Assembly (NCBI GenBank): GCA_028564705.1
Contig: JAPXFQ010001662.1
Location: 2,106,001-2,170,000, forward strand
Direction of reading: 5' to 3'
DNA from: Apricaphanius iberus
Lineage: Eukaryota; Chordata; Actinopteri; Cyprinodontiformes; Aphaniidae
Length of the DNA stretch: 64,000 nucleotides
Position 1 is the stretch's first letter, and each line of letters starts with the position of its first letter. Below the pieces are notes generated by a model, which saw only the letters and a list, made by a program, of their open reading frames with translations, did not search any database and had not been told where the DNA came from. This document shows, in pieces, positions 33,801-45,800 of the stretch. Both the position numbers and the translations under genes were made by a program.

Positions 33801-36800
33801 GATTAGCACCTGTTGCATTAAGAGGCATGTGTTGGCCTATATGGACACGGGGAGGTAGGACTCATTTGTAGCAGGGCAGGACGTATCTTTGGGCCATAAA
33901 ATGTTTCGCTTGACTATCCCCAAACTGTGTCGATTCAGAGTAAGTCTGAAAGTTTATTCATTATTTGCTAGAAGCGTTCTTTTGGTAGAGTCTTTGGGAA
34001 TCAAATAAATGGATCTTGATCAAACATATGGGTCAGATAAGCTGCTGAATGCCGGCGTAAACTGTATGTTTTAAAAAACTCTTTTATATTCCTTTCTCCT
34101 TTTGTATCAGTTTTGACTAACGCTGCATATTTGACCTTTTCTCGCTGCAGTTGGCTGAGTACCGTCAGAGAAAAGCTCACGCGGACTCTCAGAAGAAGCT
34201 GAAAAAGAAGAAGAAAAAGAAGGCAGCCGAGGATTCTGAGGGAGACTCGCAGGAACGAGTCGAGGTCGAGCCGGACCAGTTTGTCGGTGGAGAAGGAGAA
34301 AGGGAGGTCACGGGTGAAAGACTAGATGAAGGAAGTGAAGAAACGCCAACCACAGAGTTTACCTTCACCAAGACTCTAAAGAGCGGAGAGACAGTCAGGC
34401 ATGACCAGACCTATAACATAGAGGTAAGTACATTTATTTATGCAGTTGTAACTAAAAGTGTCAAACTTTGTAGGTTTCCTTTGCAGCGTATTCATATTCC
34501 TTAAACATCTGTATGTTATGTTACAACCAAACCTCTTTTAATAGAGCTTCATATGTTAAACTAGGGCTGAATGATGATTCGATAGCAGTACATATATATC
34601 CATCGATAGATGTGTAGAAAAAAAAGTTTCCCCTCATTTTTTCATTATAACCTATCAGGCAGCTTAATACAACAATCATTACTGACTCCAAACAAATCAT
34701 TAACGCTGACCCAGACAGCTCTGTCAGCCACTCCTCTCTCCTTTCAAACTTCAAAAAGGATGAAATGATTTGAGCTGAAACAGAATTTTTTAATAGTCCC
34801 TAAATGAACCATCACCGTAACTTCCCCTCGCTCAGACGTCACAACAAGGGAGCAGCTGAGGACGTTTTTCAGGCTGAATGTTTCAGTGGCTCCCGTAAAG
34901 GATTGCGTCCCGTTTTGAACCGATCCTGGTTAATAATATTGCTTTTCTTTGTATTTGCTGATGTTACTCAGGTCTCTTGGTTTCTTTCTGTGTCTTGCAA
35001 AAGTACTTATGATAAAAATAATTGTTTGAAAAAATTTATTAATTTAATTCTTAGTTATAATTAGTTAATTGAAGAATAACAAAATGACTGGGGAGGTACT
35101 TAAAATATATTTTTTACATTATGTGATATTTATTGATAATTATCGATATTGATCAATATGACTATTTCTTTATCGATATGCTCTTTTTCTATATCGTCCA
35201 GCCCTATGTTAGACCAACACAAAGTAGTGAATATAGTTTCTGTTATTGTTAACAGGAAGATGCTGATGTTGACTGACACAGATTAATGATGATTTCCCTT
35301 CAATTTGCTTTAAATAAATGTATTTCTATTATAATATAAAAGTGTCAGTCAACGAATACAAAAAAATTCTTTCTTTCTTTCTTTCTTCCTTCCTTTCTTT
35401 GCATTTTTGTATGCATAACTATTAGCAGATCTAATATCTTTCAAAGCCAATGGTTTGCACTAGCTTTAACCAAAAGCTGTGTGAAATAATAATAGACACC
35501 TTCCTTCTTAAAATTAATCACTACACTTTTATTTATTTATTTGTTTATTTGTTTATTTTGTGGGGCTTAAAACAATTATCATAATTTTATTTACACTTTA
35601 TAATTATCCACAATGTTGTTGTTTTTTTACCACTGAATCATCTGAAGCACCTTGAATTGCCTTGTGTTGAAAGTGGGCTGTACAAATAAAATGACCTTGC
35701 CTTGCCTTCATTTCCTTATAAATAAGTCACACTTTAAGACACCTACGCTGCTCCAACATGTGTTTGACGTGGTTCAGGAAGCTACTATATTAAAGAAAAA
35801 AATCCACAGACTTTAAAACTGCAACCTTCTTGATATGGTTTTGAATTAGTATCATATTCATGTATTTACAGAACAAAATACTAGTCTTAATCTAACATTT
35901 TAGCTAATGTTAGCTTGTTTACTCCTTGTTTTGAAATTACTTGTTCGCTTGTTATGCATTGGGGTACAGGCCTTGTTAATATGTGGAGAAACCTGACACA
36001 GAGTTGTTTCCTCCTTTTATAAACTTGATGCTTTGTTGTGAACATTGATAATTTAATAACTGGTGTCACAGCTGTGCAGCTTTGCCAGACAGAATGGAGC
36101 ACAGCACTCAGAGCAGGTCACATGACACATACAGGAAGCGGCATCTGTCAATACAGTCTCTCCTTCACTATAAACAATAGGTGTAAAGGCAATATAAAAT
36201 TAAGAGTAACAAAATACAATGATTGGCTTGTGATATAGTTTTGCAAGGCTTGTGCATGAAAATTTGCTGTGATTGTAAAAAAAGAGTAACCAATCACAAT
36301 ACCTGCAAAAAAGTTCTATAAGTGAATTACAATCAGAGATTTTATTTGTAAAGACATCAATTTAGGAGGTTGGATAAAACTGACACCGGCTGTTTGGCTG
36401 CGTGGTCAGAATATGTGGGTGGGAAGCAAGCTAAGCAATTTTGTATTGGACAAATATGAGTATGAATGTGTTGGTGGAGAAAGGAGTATTTCTGTTTCTC
36501 TTCTGTCACATTAAATTTGTTATTTCAGCCAAGCGGCCACTTTAGGAGCTTAAAGTGATTCAAAGAGAAGATTTAAACTTGTGTTTTTCATCTTTTACAT
36601 AGTGGAAAAATTTGCCACAGCCTCAGCTTTAATGTATTCTGTTGCTTTTATTTAACAAGCGTTTGCTATTCATTAAAACGTACAGTACCTGACATTCCAA
36701 CCTTTTCTTTAGAGAAATGATGATTGAAACGGTAGCACCTAGACGTTTAATCCAGGCTTTTCTAACGGATGAATTACCACTGATTACATCTCATCAGAAA

Positions 36801-39800
36801 ACAATGTAAAATGGTTTAAAAACATGCAGCGCTAATAGCCCTTGTACGATTTGTTCCATCTTTCAAGCCCTCTCAGTCTCTTTTGCTGGGCCCTGTGTTG
36901 CCACTCTTCTCCATGAACCCACAAAAGTACTTGGCTGCCATGGAGACAAACAATTGGCTTTAAACTGGTCGGGAAGTGTCAGTTTGTGTGACAGATTTCT
37001 GTGGCCTTGCGGTGCATTTCAGAAGACCTAAAGGTTGACAGAGTATTATTTTTAGATAAAGTTTACCTTGAGAGGGACCCAGATCTTCTGTTTTACAAAA
37101 CACTGTGGTTGATAATCCATCAATGCTGCCTGAATGAGATTTTGTTCTGCCTCACTTACAAGTAAAGCATGCCTTGCAGTTTTACCTTGCAGAGATCATT
37201 GATATAAAAAATGTATTCAACAAATAAAGACGCGACACAATCAGTCTTTACAGTTTCAAGCCTTTTCAAAGTTACTCAGTGGTACCTTTGTGTTACCTCA
37301 GGGACACTTTTCTGAGCTTTTCTTTTTGTTGTTGATTAAGGATCTTAATCATTTTGAAAATCAGTGAAAAGGTTAAGCTTGGTCATCCATGAGAGGCTCA
37401 GAGTACAGCCGCTGCTCTCCCACATTGAGAGGTGCCGTTTAAGGAAGCTCAGGCATCTGGTTAGGACACCTGCTTGACAACTCCCTGGAGAGGAAACCCA
37501 GAGGCTGGAGGGACTAGACCCGTTTCCACTAGACTATTTCTGAGACATCACGGAGAAGATGACAGGGAAAATCAGCTGGCTCGTCTAAGCACTTGTGTCT
37601 AGATACACAATTAACCCTTTAAGGAATACACTTGGATGTCAGCGTATTGCGACTTTGGGCAGTGAGTGGTGTCACCGTTCAGCGCCAAGAGGCGCCCACT
37701 GCAGTAGAGAATGACAAGAGGTCAACAACAGAAAGGGATGGTTGTTGTGTTTCTGTTTGCAATGTTGTAACACAATGCTTCGTCTGTAACTCTTCAACTT
37801 TTACAAATGCCGGTTGTTTGCCAACCGGCACCCTAAAGCAGGTACTGGGCTGGTTTTTTAAATGGTGAATTTGAATCAGGCATTGCTACTGGCTCAGTCC
37901 TTATTGCTGACATCAGCCAACCTGCCGCTTTGTAGTATAAAACAAACCCAGCCTTAGCCATGCCTTCTTAGCAAGTTGGAATAGCAAGGAATGGTTGTCA
38001 CTAGGGCTGGGCAATATGGCCACAGATTAATATCGCTACATATTGAGCGGTTCCCCTCGATAACGAAAAAACAAACGATAACTAATACCCCGTTCAATTT
38101 TGATATCTTAAACACAACATTGCATCTCAAGTGCTTATTTGTTCATTTGGATGATTATTGGCTCACAGAGAAAGAGAACACAAAAGATAGTGTCTGATAT
38201 AAATTAGAATAACAGTAAATAATATCCACATATGTAGTGTTGAATAGCTGCTCTGATTCTGGGCTTGATTGAGCTAAAAAGCAGCAGATGACATGGATCC
38301 TCAAATCAAGTGACTCTTGACTTGAAGCAACATGGATTCTGGGCCTCTCTTTGCTTCCACTAGACCCTGGGACAGTGACTTATGAATAAAATGGAAAAAA
38401 AAAAATCATCTAAAAACCAGTGCTGTCCCTTTTCTCTCCTTGGCCCAGCTAAAGAGCTTGTTGATCCTGCTTCAGGAGTGGCTTGACACAGCTATGCCAC
38501 GGTTGTAGTTCATCTCCTGGAAACGTTGATGTAGTGGCGCTTGATGCTCTGACAAAGAGTGAGGTCTTACTTAATGGTTTTGCAACTTTGCCGCTGCACT
38601 TTTTCCTTTCACTCAACTTTCCTTGGATATGCTTGGATACAGCACTTTGTGAAGAGCCAGCATCTTTACCAATATCTTTTGTGGGTTGCCCTCTTTTAGG
38701 GAGTCTCAGTGAATTTCTGCCGGGCAGTTCAAGAGTCTGGATGATTGTGTACACCATAACTATTCTTTATCGATTTTCTGTAATTATAATTTTGTGAGAA
38801 ATCTAATCTGTGGTTTTCATTAGCCGAAAACCCAAATCAAAATAAACAGAAGTGGTGGAAAAAACAGAAGTAGGAGCAAAAATAATTTTAATTCACCCTC
38901 TTTGTTGATTGTCCCACAAATCAGTGAAACAGCCGATCAACTCACATTGCTGATGTAAAAAATAAACTAGACATATCAAAACTATATTCTTTTGGATTAA
39001 TGTGCAAGGGTTTATTTAGAAAAATGGCACAAAAAATAATTTAAGTGTCAGAAGACGTCACACACAATTTCATGGGAAGTTGTGTGTTGTTGGACTGCTG
39101 CCAATGCCATCCTTTCACCTCAACTTAATTCAATAATATGTCTCCTTAATGATACAGCTCTTAATTTTTTATTAATTTATATTATTCAATTTGGTGTGTT
39201 TTGTTTTTCTCTTGCAGCCTGAAAGCGAAGTTTCCACCACAGCGGAAGATTATTCCTCAGAGGTGAGTTGATATTTCTCAAAGCATAAATTGTTTATGCA
39301 ATTAAAAAAAGAAGACGTGAAAATTATATAATATTAACTCCGCCTTATTGTCTGAAAATGGCTAAGACTGTATGAACTTTAATTGTTGGGGACTTGGATC
39401 CAAGACTAAATTAAAAAAACAAGCTGAAATCTTTTGACTGATCATTTTAATGCAGATTTAGTTGTGATATTCAGGTAAGATCAATGTTTTACTATAATTA
39501 TTTTCAATTATAGAAAATTAATGTTCATTAAGCTGTTTTTAACCACAGGAAAGCTGCTCTGATATGGTTTCTAACATGATATAGAAATGTTTGGGTTTTT
39601 TAATTTTTGTTCTCCCAGTTCTTAGTGTTTAACTAAGCACGTTATGAATTAACAGGTAAATGGTTGCCATGATGAGATGACAGAGAACCTAATGATGCCT
39701 TCAAAGGATTTTATCTGGGTACAGTAATCTAATCAAGCAGCTCTGCTTTGGCTTCGCTAAAAGACAAAACCCGATGCTTAACATCTTCTGCAAGATTTTC

Positions 39801-42800
39801 ACTAACCATGTCTGCCTCTCGCTGCCCTTTTTACATGTTTACTATTTTACGTCCTGCTCCGTCGGTGACAAAGTAATATCATTGTCTTTTTAAAAAGCTG
39901 AAATGCCCCAGAAGGTCAGGATTGAAAAGGGATTTGTGACATTATAGAAGTGGGAATTATCTTTGGAAGCCGCTGGAGAACAGTAATGAGGGTGTGGAGA
40001 TGATGAAAGAACGGCGGCTGCTTTGAGGGGAGAAAACAGAAAGATTTCCTAAAGGAGCTTCTCTAGATCTGGAGCTGAGCTGTTAGAAAAGAGACTGATG
40101 GAGAAAAGAAATGTCTTTGAAGCAGAACAAGAATTATTAGGGAGTGTTTTAGGTCCAAATTCAATGCTGGCATCGTGTATGAGTGCTCTGGTAAACTGAG
40201 GTATTTCTTTTTTACATGATGGGGCTTTGATGTCCAAAAAAACCATCATAATTTTCATTGTAAACGAAAAACCTAAAATAATGTAAATATAAAAGTTTTT
40301 ATAATGACAAATGTAAAATAAATTGAACCATGTATAATGCCTTAAAATCTAAGGTTTTAGAAACATTTAGAAATGCAGATCTAGATTTTTTTAACCCTTT
40401 TTCAATTGCTTCCTTAATTAATTGTTTATGGTTACAAACCACACTGCATTTTAATAGTATTTCTGGTATTCCAGACCAACACAAATTTATGCTGAAATGT
40501 GAGGTAAAGAGAAAATAAAACATGTTTTTCTCTATTTTTTTTCAATTGAAATGTAAAAAGTGTGATATGCCTTTTTAATTCAGCTCTCCCTTAGTAAATA
40601 ATTTTTGTCTTGCGTATTAAGAGGCTGATACTTTTGCTAATGTCAGATAAAAGTCTGTCAGATTAAATTTAGAGTCTGTGTGAACATCCTCCAAACCAGA
40701 TGTAAATCTTTTGCTGCCTCTATTTAACGCTTTCCATCCTCCAGTACTGATTCCGACCAGATTTTCTTTCCCTGCTGAAGAAAAGCCATCAGCATGTTTG
40801 TCTCTGAGGATGGTGTGTTTAGGGTGAGGTCTGGATCTCTGCAGCTCCTCCAGAGTAAACCATAGGCATCTTGGCTTCTTTTCTGATTAGTGCTCTCCTT
40901 AATCAGTTGTTAGTTTAGGGGGATGGTCATGCTTTAAGGTTCCTCCTTGACCTGTCTGTTGTATTTCTTTGTGATGCTGTTTTATCACTTACATTCTCCA
41001 GCAAACCTTTTGGATGCTGAAAGAGAGCAGTAGTTATACGGAGATCAAATTACACACAGCTGGACTCTGTGTAGTCATATGGGGACATCTAAGGGCGCTT
41101 TGGTTTCGCTGGATTTAACTTGGAGGTGTCCAAGTAAAGAGGGCTGAACACAAACTCATAACATTGTCCTACTTTTCATTTGTAAAAAAATTAGCAAACT
41201 ATTCATTTTTATTTTGACTTTTAATTACTTTCCCTTAGTTGCTGCAAGTTGCATTTTTCCTCTTATCAGCCAGACTACTTTTGCAAGCGATTTCTGTTCC
41301 CTGTTATTCTGAAGTGTAAACATTATCTGGAAATAATGACCCATATTTGCTATACTCTCTAACTTTGGGCTTCTCTAACAAAAACGCTTTTGCTCTTTGG
41401 TGGTGGTCTTTTTTTTTAGTGAATCGTTTAAAATCTGTCTAAGCTCTTATTTTGTTTCTAATCAGGAGGAGGTGGAGATGCTGCAGCAGCTGACTGAGGA
41501 ACGTACGGTACAAGATATGGAGGATGCTCTCGCGGAGAAGACCCAAGCTCTGGAGGAGTTGAGTCGAGAGCTTGAAGATATCAGGTCTGCATTTGGCACC
41601 GAAGGCGTGCAGCAGGTAAATGTTGGTTTATTCCAATTTCTGTTCTCCTGAGTTTGTTGCAGTCTGTTTTTATCCTGAATGGCAGAAAGACTTACATGTG
41701 CAAACAATGTCACCTTCACATCTGACATATTACTTTACAAAAGTCTTAATCCTCCATTCTTTTTTTCAAAAATTACGCTTTTGGTTTCTTCTTGCTGCAA
41801 AGATGCAAAATGTATTCACATTTTCTATAGTTGCAGTTATTAAAATTAATCAAAATAGCATTTTTACAGGTAGGAAACAGCAATTTGATGTCAACTAGAG
41901 ATTCTCAAAGAAATATTTGCTAAATTTGTTGGTAATTAGTTGAAAAAAACAGTTTTTTGTGATGTTAAGATGGCTTTCGTCTGCTGGTTGATGCATAGGC
42001 AAGTATTTATTGGCTCAACAAAAATATATTTAAATGATAAAAGAACAATAAAATGCATGATTATTATTATCTTTTACAATAACTATATAGAAATAAGTAC
42101 TGAGATGGAACACAGCTTATAAGTAAAATACAAGTATATAAACTAGGAGCAGGCGATATTATATAAAGCATTGTTACCGCTAAAGATATGTTTTGCAGTA
42201 TATTGCTTTTTTTCATCTTATACATGTCAAAATTACTACTTATAGACATTCTTACTTTCCAGATACATTGCAGCAGAACGTCAAAAAGGTTTAGAATGAA
42301 CATTAAAGAACATTTACTGTGCCAAATGCATTTAAAAATATTCAGTTTTCAAACTAGCATTTCAAACATCAAAATTGCCATAAACAGAGAACAGAAAATT
42401 ATTTTGGACCATTTTAAAAGTTCAAATAAATTTTGTGTCGTTAAGGAGACGGATCAGGGTTTTCTACCTGGACCTCAAATGGACCGACAGACCATTCACA
42501 TGCACTGTCAGAACTTATAAGTACAGTTAAATCACAAACAATTGATTAGATTTTGATCTGCATAAATAATCACAGGTTTCTGTGTTAAACGCTATCAAAT
42601 GCAAAACATAAAAGGTTATTAAAATAGTGTTTGTGTAAAACACTTAAGAGGTTGTAATTTAGGGATGTGTATTGGCAAGAATCTGGCGATACGATATGTG
42701 TCATGATACAAAGGTGACGATCCGATATATTGCGATATAGATACCATGACTAAGAGTATATATTTTTATTTTTACAAGTTAAATTAACTTTAGAAAATCT

Positions 42801-45800
42801 GTCACAACATTCTAAACACTCCAACCTGTTTTTATTACTAGATCTAGTTGATCCACTGGAACAAAGAAGGTGAAAACAGCCACTAACTACTAGTCATACT
42901 TTTAATTTATGACAAAAATTACTGTCATTTTTAATGTTTTTATTGAAATTCTTTTTAAAAAAATCGATTCTTTCTTGAATATCGATACAATATCATGGCA
43001 TAAAATATCGCAATATATTGGCTCATAAATATTTTCTTACATCCATACTGGAATTGTTTTAGAACTGTAAATGGCCAAAGAATATCTGAATGAAAACGCA
43101 AAGATCAATAGCTGTTTCAATTAGAATATTAACAGTTTCCAGTTAAACTCTGATCTGTCTCTTTAAAGGCATTTGGATTCCATGCTACATAGTTGCAATG
43201 GTATTAAACTTAAACCATAGAGGGTGGAGTTCTTTGGCATTTGAATTTATTATTAATTTGTGATAATTTTTCTGCATTTTTTTGCTGCTGATGCAGTTGA
43301 ATTTCCCACTGAAAGGAGAATAAAGGATTATTCTTTTCTGTTCTGCAAGGGGCTTTATTTGACATTAAAAAGAGCTAATAAAAACAAAACCATAATCAAA
43401 TAAAATGACCTAATGGGTTTGTTGTTTATATAGAAATGAGGATTGTGGTGTTTAATCTGTATCCTACTTTTCCTCGTAAACCCATTTTCTTTAAATCTCA
43501 AAGTTCTCTAAATGCTTTATGAAAGTGCTCTCTTTTTTTATTTCATTCTATTAAAACCCACAATTAAATGTGCAGCTGCAGGACTTTGAAGCAGCGCTGA
43601 AGCAGCGAGATGGAATCATCACTCAGCTCACATCCAACCTTCAGCAGGCTCGTGAGGAGAAGGACGAGATCATGAAAGAGTTCTTGGCACTGACAGAACA
43701 AAGCCAGAAACTTCAGATCCAGTTCCAACAGGTGGGAAATGTTTATTTTGTTTTTAATTCGTCTAACTAATTAGATGCACATAATAAAACTGTTATCATG
43801 CCAAACTCCACCACCAATCACAGCTGCAGGCCGGCGAGGCGCTGAGGAACACCAGCCACAGCAGCACTGCAGCAGATCTCCTACAGGCGAGACAGCAGCT
43901 CGTTCAGTACCAGCAGCAGCTGGAGGAGATGAGCATGGAGGTCAGAGAGCACCAGGAGAGGAGCAACAAACAGCTGCAGCACATCAGCCAACTCCAGCAG
44001 AAACTCAGCGAGGTGGAGATGGTGAGAATGGCCACATTTACACGCTTTGAGGTTTGCAGCAACTGTTTTGTGTGTACATCTGAACCCAGATTTTCTCTTT
44101 AGTCCAGGGGAACATCAGAGGAATCGTTTGCTGAAAGTATTAACAAAAAGGAGCTGCTGATTGCCGAACAAGAAAAGGTTATTTCGAGTCAGGAGCAGGC
44201 ACGGAGAAAAGCGGAGGAAGAGTTTGCACAAACAATCGAGGAGAAAGATCGTTTGATTTTAGAACAAACTGCAATGATTAAAGAACATGAACAGTCATTG
44301 ATGCTGCTCAGCCAGGAAGTTGTTTCTGCAGGCAGGACTAGAGATGAGAAAATCATTCATCACTCTGATGACAAAGACCTAATTATTGCAGAGAAAGAGA
44401 AGATCATTTCTGAACGTGACTCTGCTCTTATCCAGTTTAAAAGTGAGCTGGAAATTTCAGAAAAAAATCTGCATGAGCTGCGCCTGCAAGCTGCTTTTAA
44501 GGAAAGTGAGCTCGAGAAATGCCTGGATGAGTTAGGAAGCACAAAATCTGAATTGTTAACCTGTAAAACTGAAATGGAGAGTTACAAATTAGAGCTGGAG
44601 AAAGAACAGAAGGAGTTGGAAAGCTGTAAAGGAGAACTCGCAGCCTCCAGACATAAAGAACGAATGTCATCCAATGAAATCATGCAGCTCATGGGCACAG
44701 TAGAAGATCTACAAAAACGCTGCCACCAGGGGAACATGTCGGGAAGCGACACCGTTCAAAAAATGCAGGAAGAGACCACTAAGAAGCTCGAACTTCTCAC
44801 GGCTGAGCTGGATGAAATGTACGGTCAGCAGATCGTCCAGATGAAGCAGGAGCTCAATCTGCAGCATGCAGCAAGAGTTCAGCAGATGACCGAGCAACAT
44901 CAGGCTGAGGTTGAGCTTCTGAAAGCACAACATCGATCTCAAAGTTTAAATCTCAGCAAAGGAGAGGTTGAAACTCTTAATGCGAGAATTGGAGAACTGC
45001 AATCTGCTTTAGAGCAATCTGAAGCAATGAACGATAAAGTCAGATATGAGCTGAGTCAAGTTGCCCAACAGAAGTCAAAGCTGGAGGCCAAGATTGAGGA
45101 CCTTCTTTGTGATCTAAGTGCAGCTAGGCAAGAGGTGGAGCAGGTCTCCATCAGGCTTACCTCTCAGGAAACTAACAGGGGTGAGCTGCAGCGCCTGCAA
45201 GAGACGATCCAGACTCTGAGGGACGAACTGTCGGCGGCTCAGGAAGCTGCGCTAGAAGCAGAGACCAAACACGAATCTGAAATCACCAACTACAAGATCA
45301 AGCTAGAAATGCTCGAACGGGAGAAAGACGCAGTCCTGGACCGGATGGCGGAGTCGCAGGAAGCAGAGCTGGAGCGTCTCAGAACGACGCTTCTGTTCAG
45401 CCACGAGGAGGAGCTAACAAATCTCAGAGAGGACCTGCAGAGGGAGAACTTCCTGAACACGGAGAACCTCCTCAATGAAGCCGCCGTCAGACACCAAACG
45501 GCATTGGATGAGCTGCGTGTGCAGCTGGATCTGTTACAGAAGGAGAAGACGAGTTATGCTACAGAGAGGGATGAACTGTTGCAGCAGATTTGTGAGGTCA
45601 AAGATGATCTACAACTCGCCTTGCAAAGCTCTAAAGCAGACGAGCTGGTTCAGCAGCTCCAGGAGCTTCAGGTTGAACTCGAGGAACTTAGAAAAGGTGC
45701 ACAAGAAGGAGTTAGAATGCAAAATGAGATCCAGTTATTACTGAAACAGATAGCGGTTCTTGAAAACCTGACAAAGGATGGGGAGCAGAAACTGAGGGAG

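Larger units (their letters stand above)
20539..34150 (+). other. akap9 intron 1 (13.6 kb)
   Basis: Contains the composite hAT/Tc1 repeat (22971-23538), a MITE (24529-24723), nested repeat A plus LINE (25150-25805), a CTTT tract, and an L2/Rex1-like LINE (27983-28640). Between them, 20640-22970, 25900-27540 and 28690-34150 hold nothing I can assign, apart from a C12 run at 33077-33088 and possible hAT debris near 32250-32400. No open frame there resembles a known protein. Confidence 0.75.
34424..39217 (+). other. akap9 intron 2
   Basis: 4.8 kb. Holds an hAT element inside a Tc1 scrap, repeat B copy 2, a Rex3-like scrap, an hAT end and a Tc1 transposase fragment, listed separately. 35400-37370 has nothing I recognise. 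Confidence 0.75.

Noticed and set aside
34189..34371. Minus-strand open frame in akap9 exon 2
   Set aside because: Antisense shadow of the lysine-rich coding sequence.
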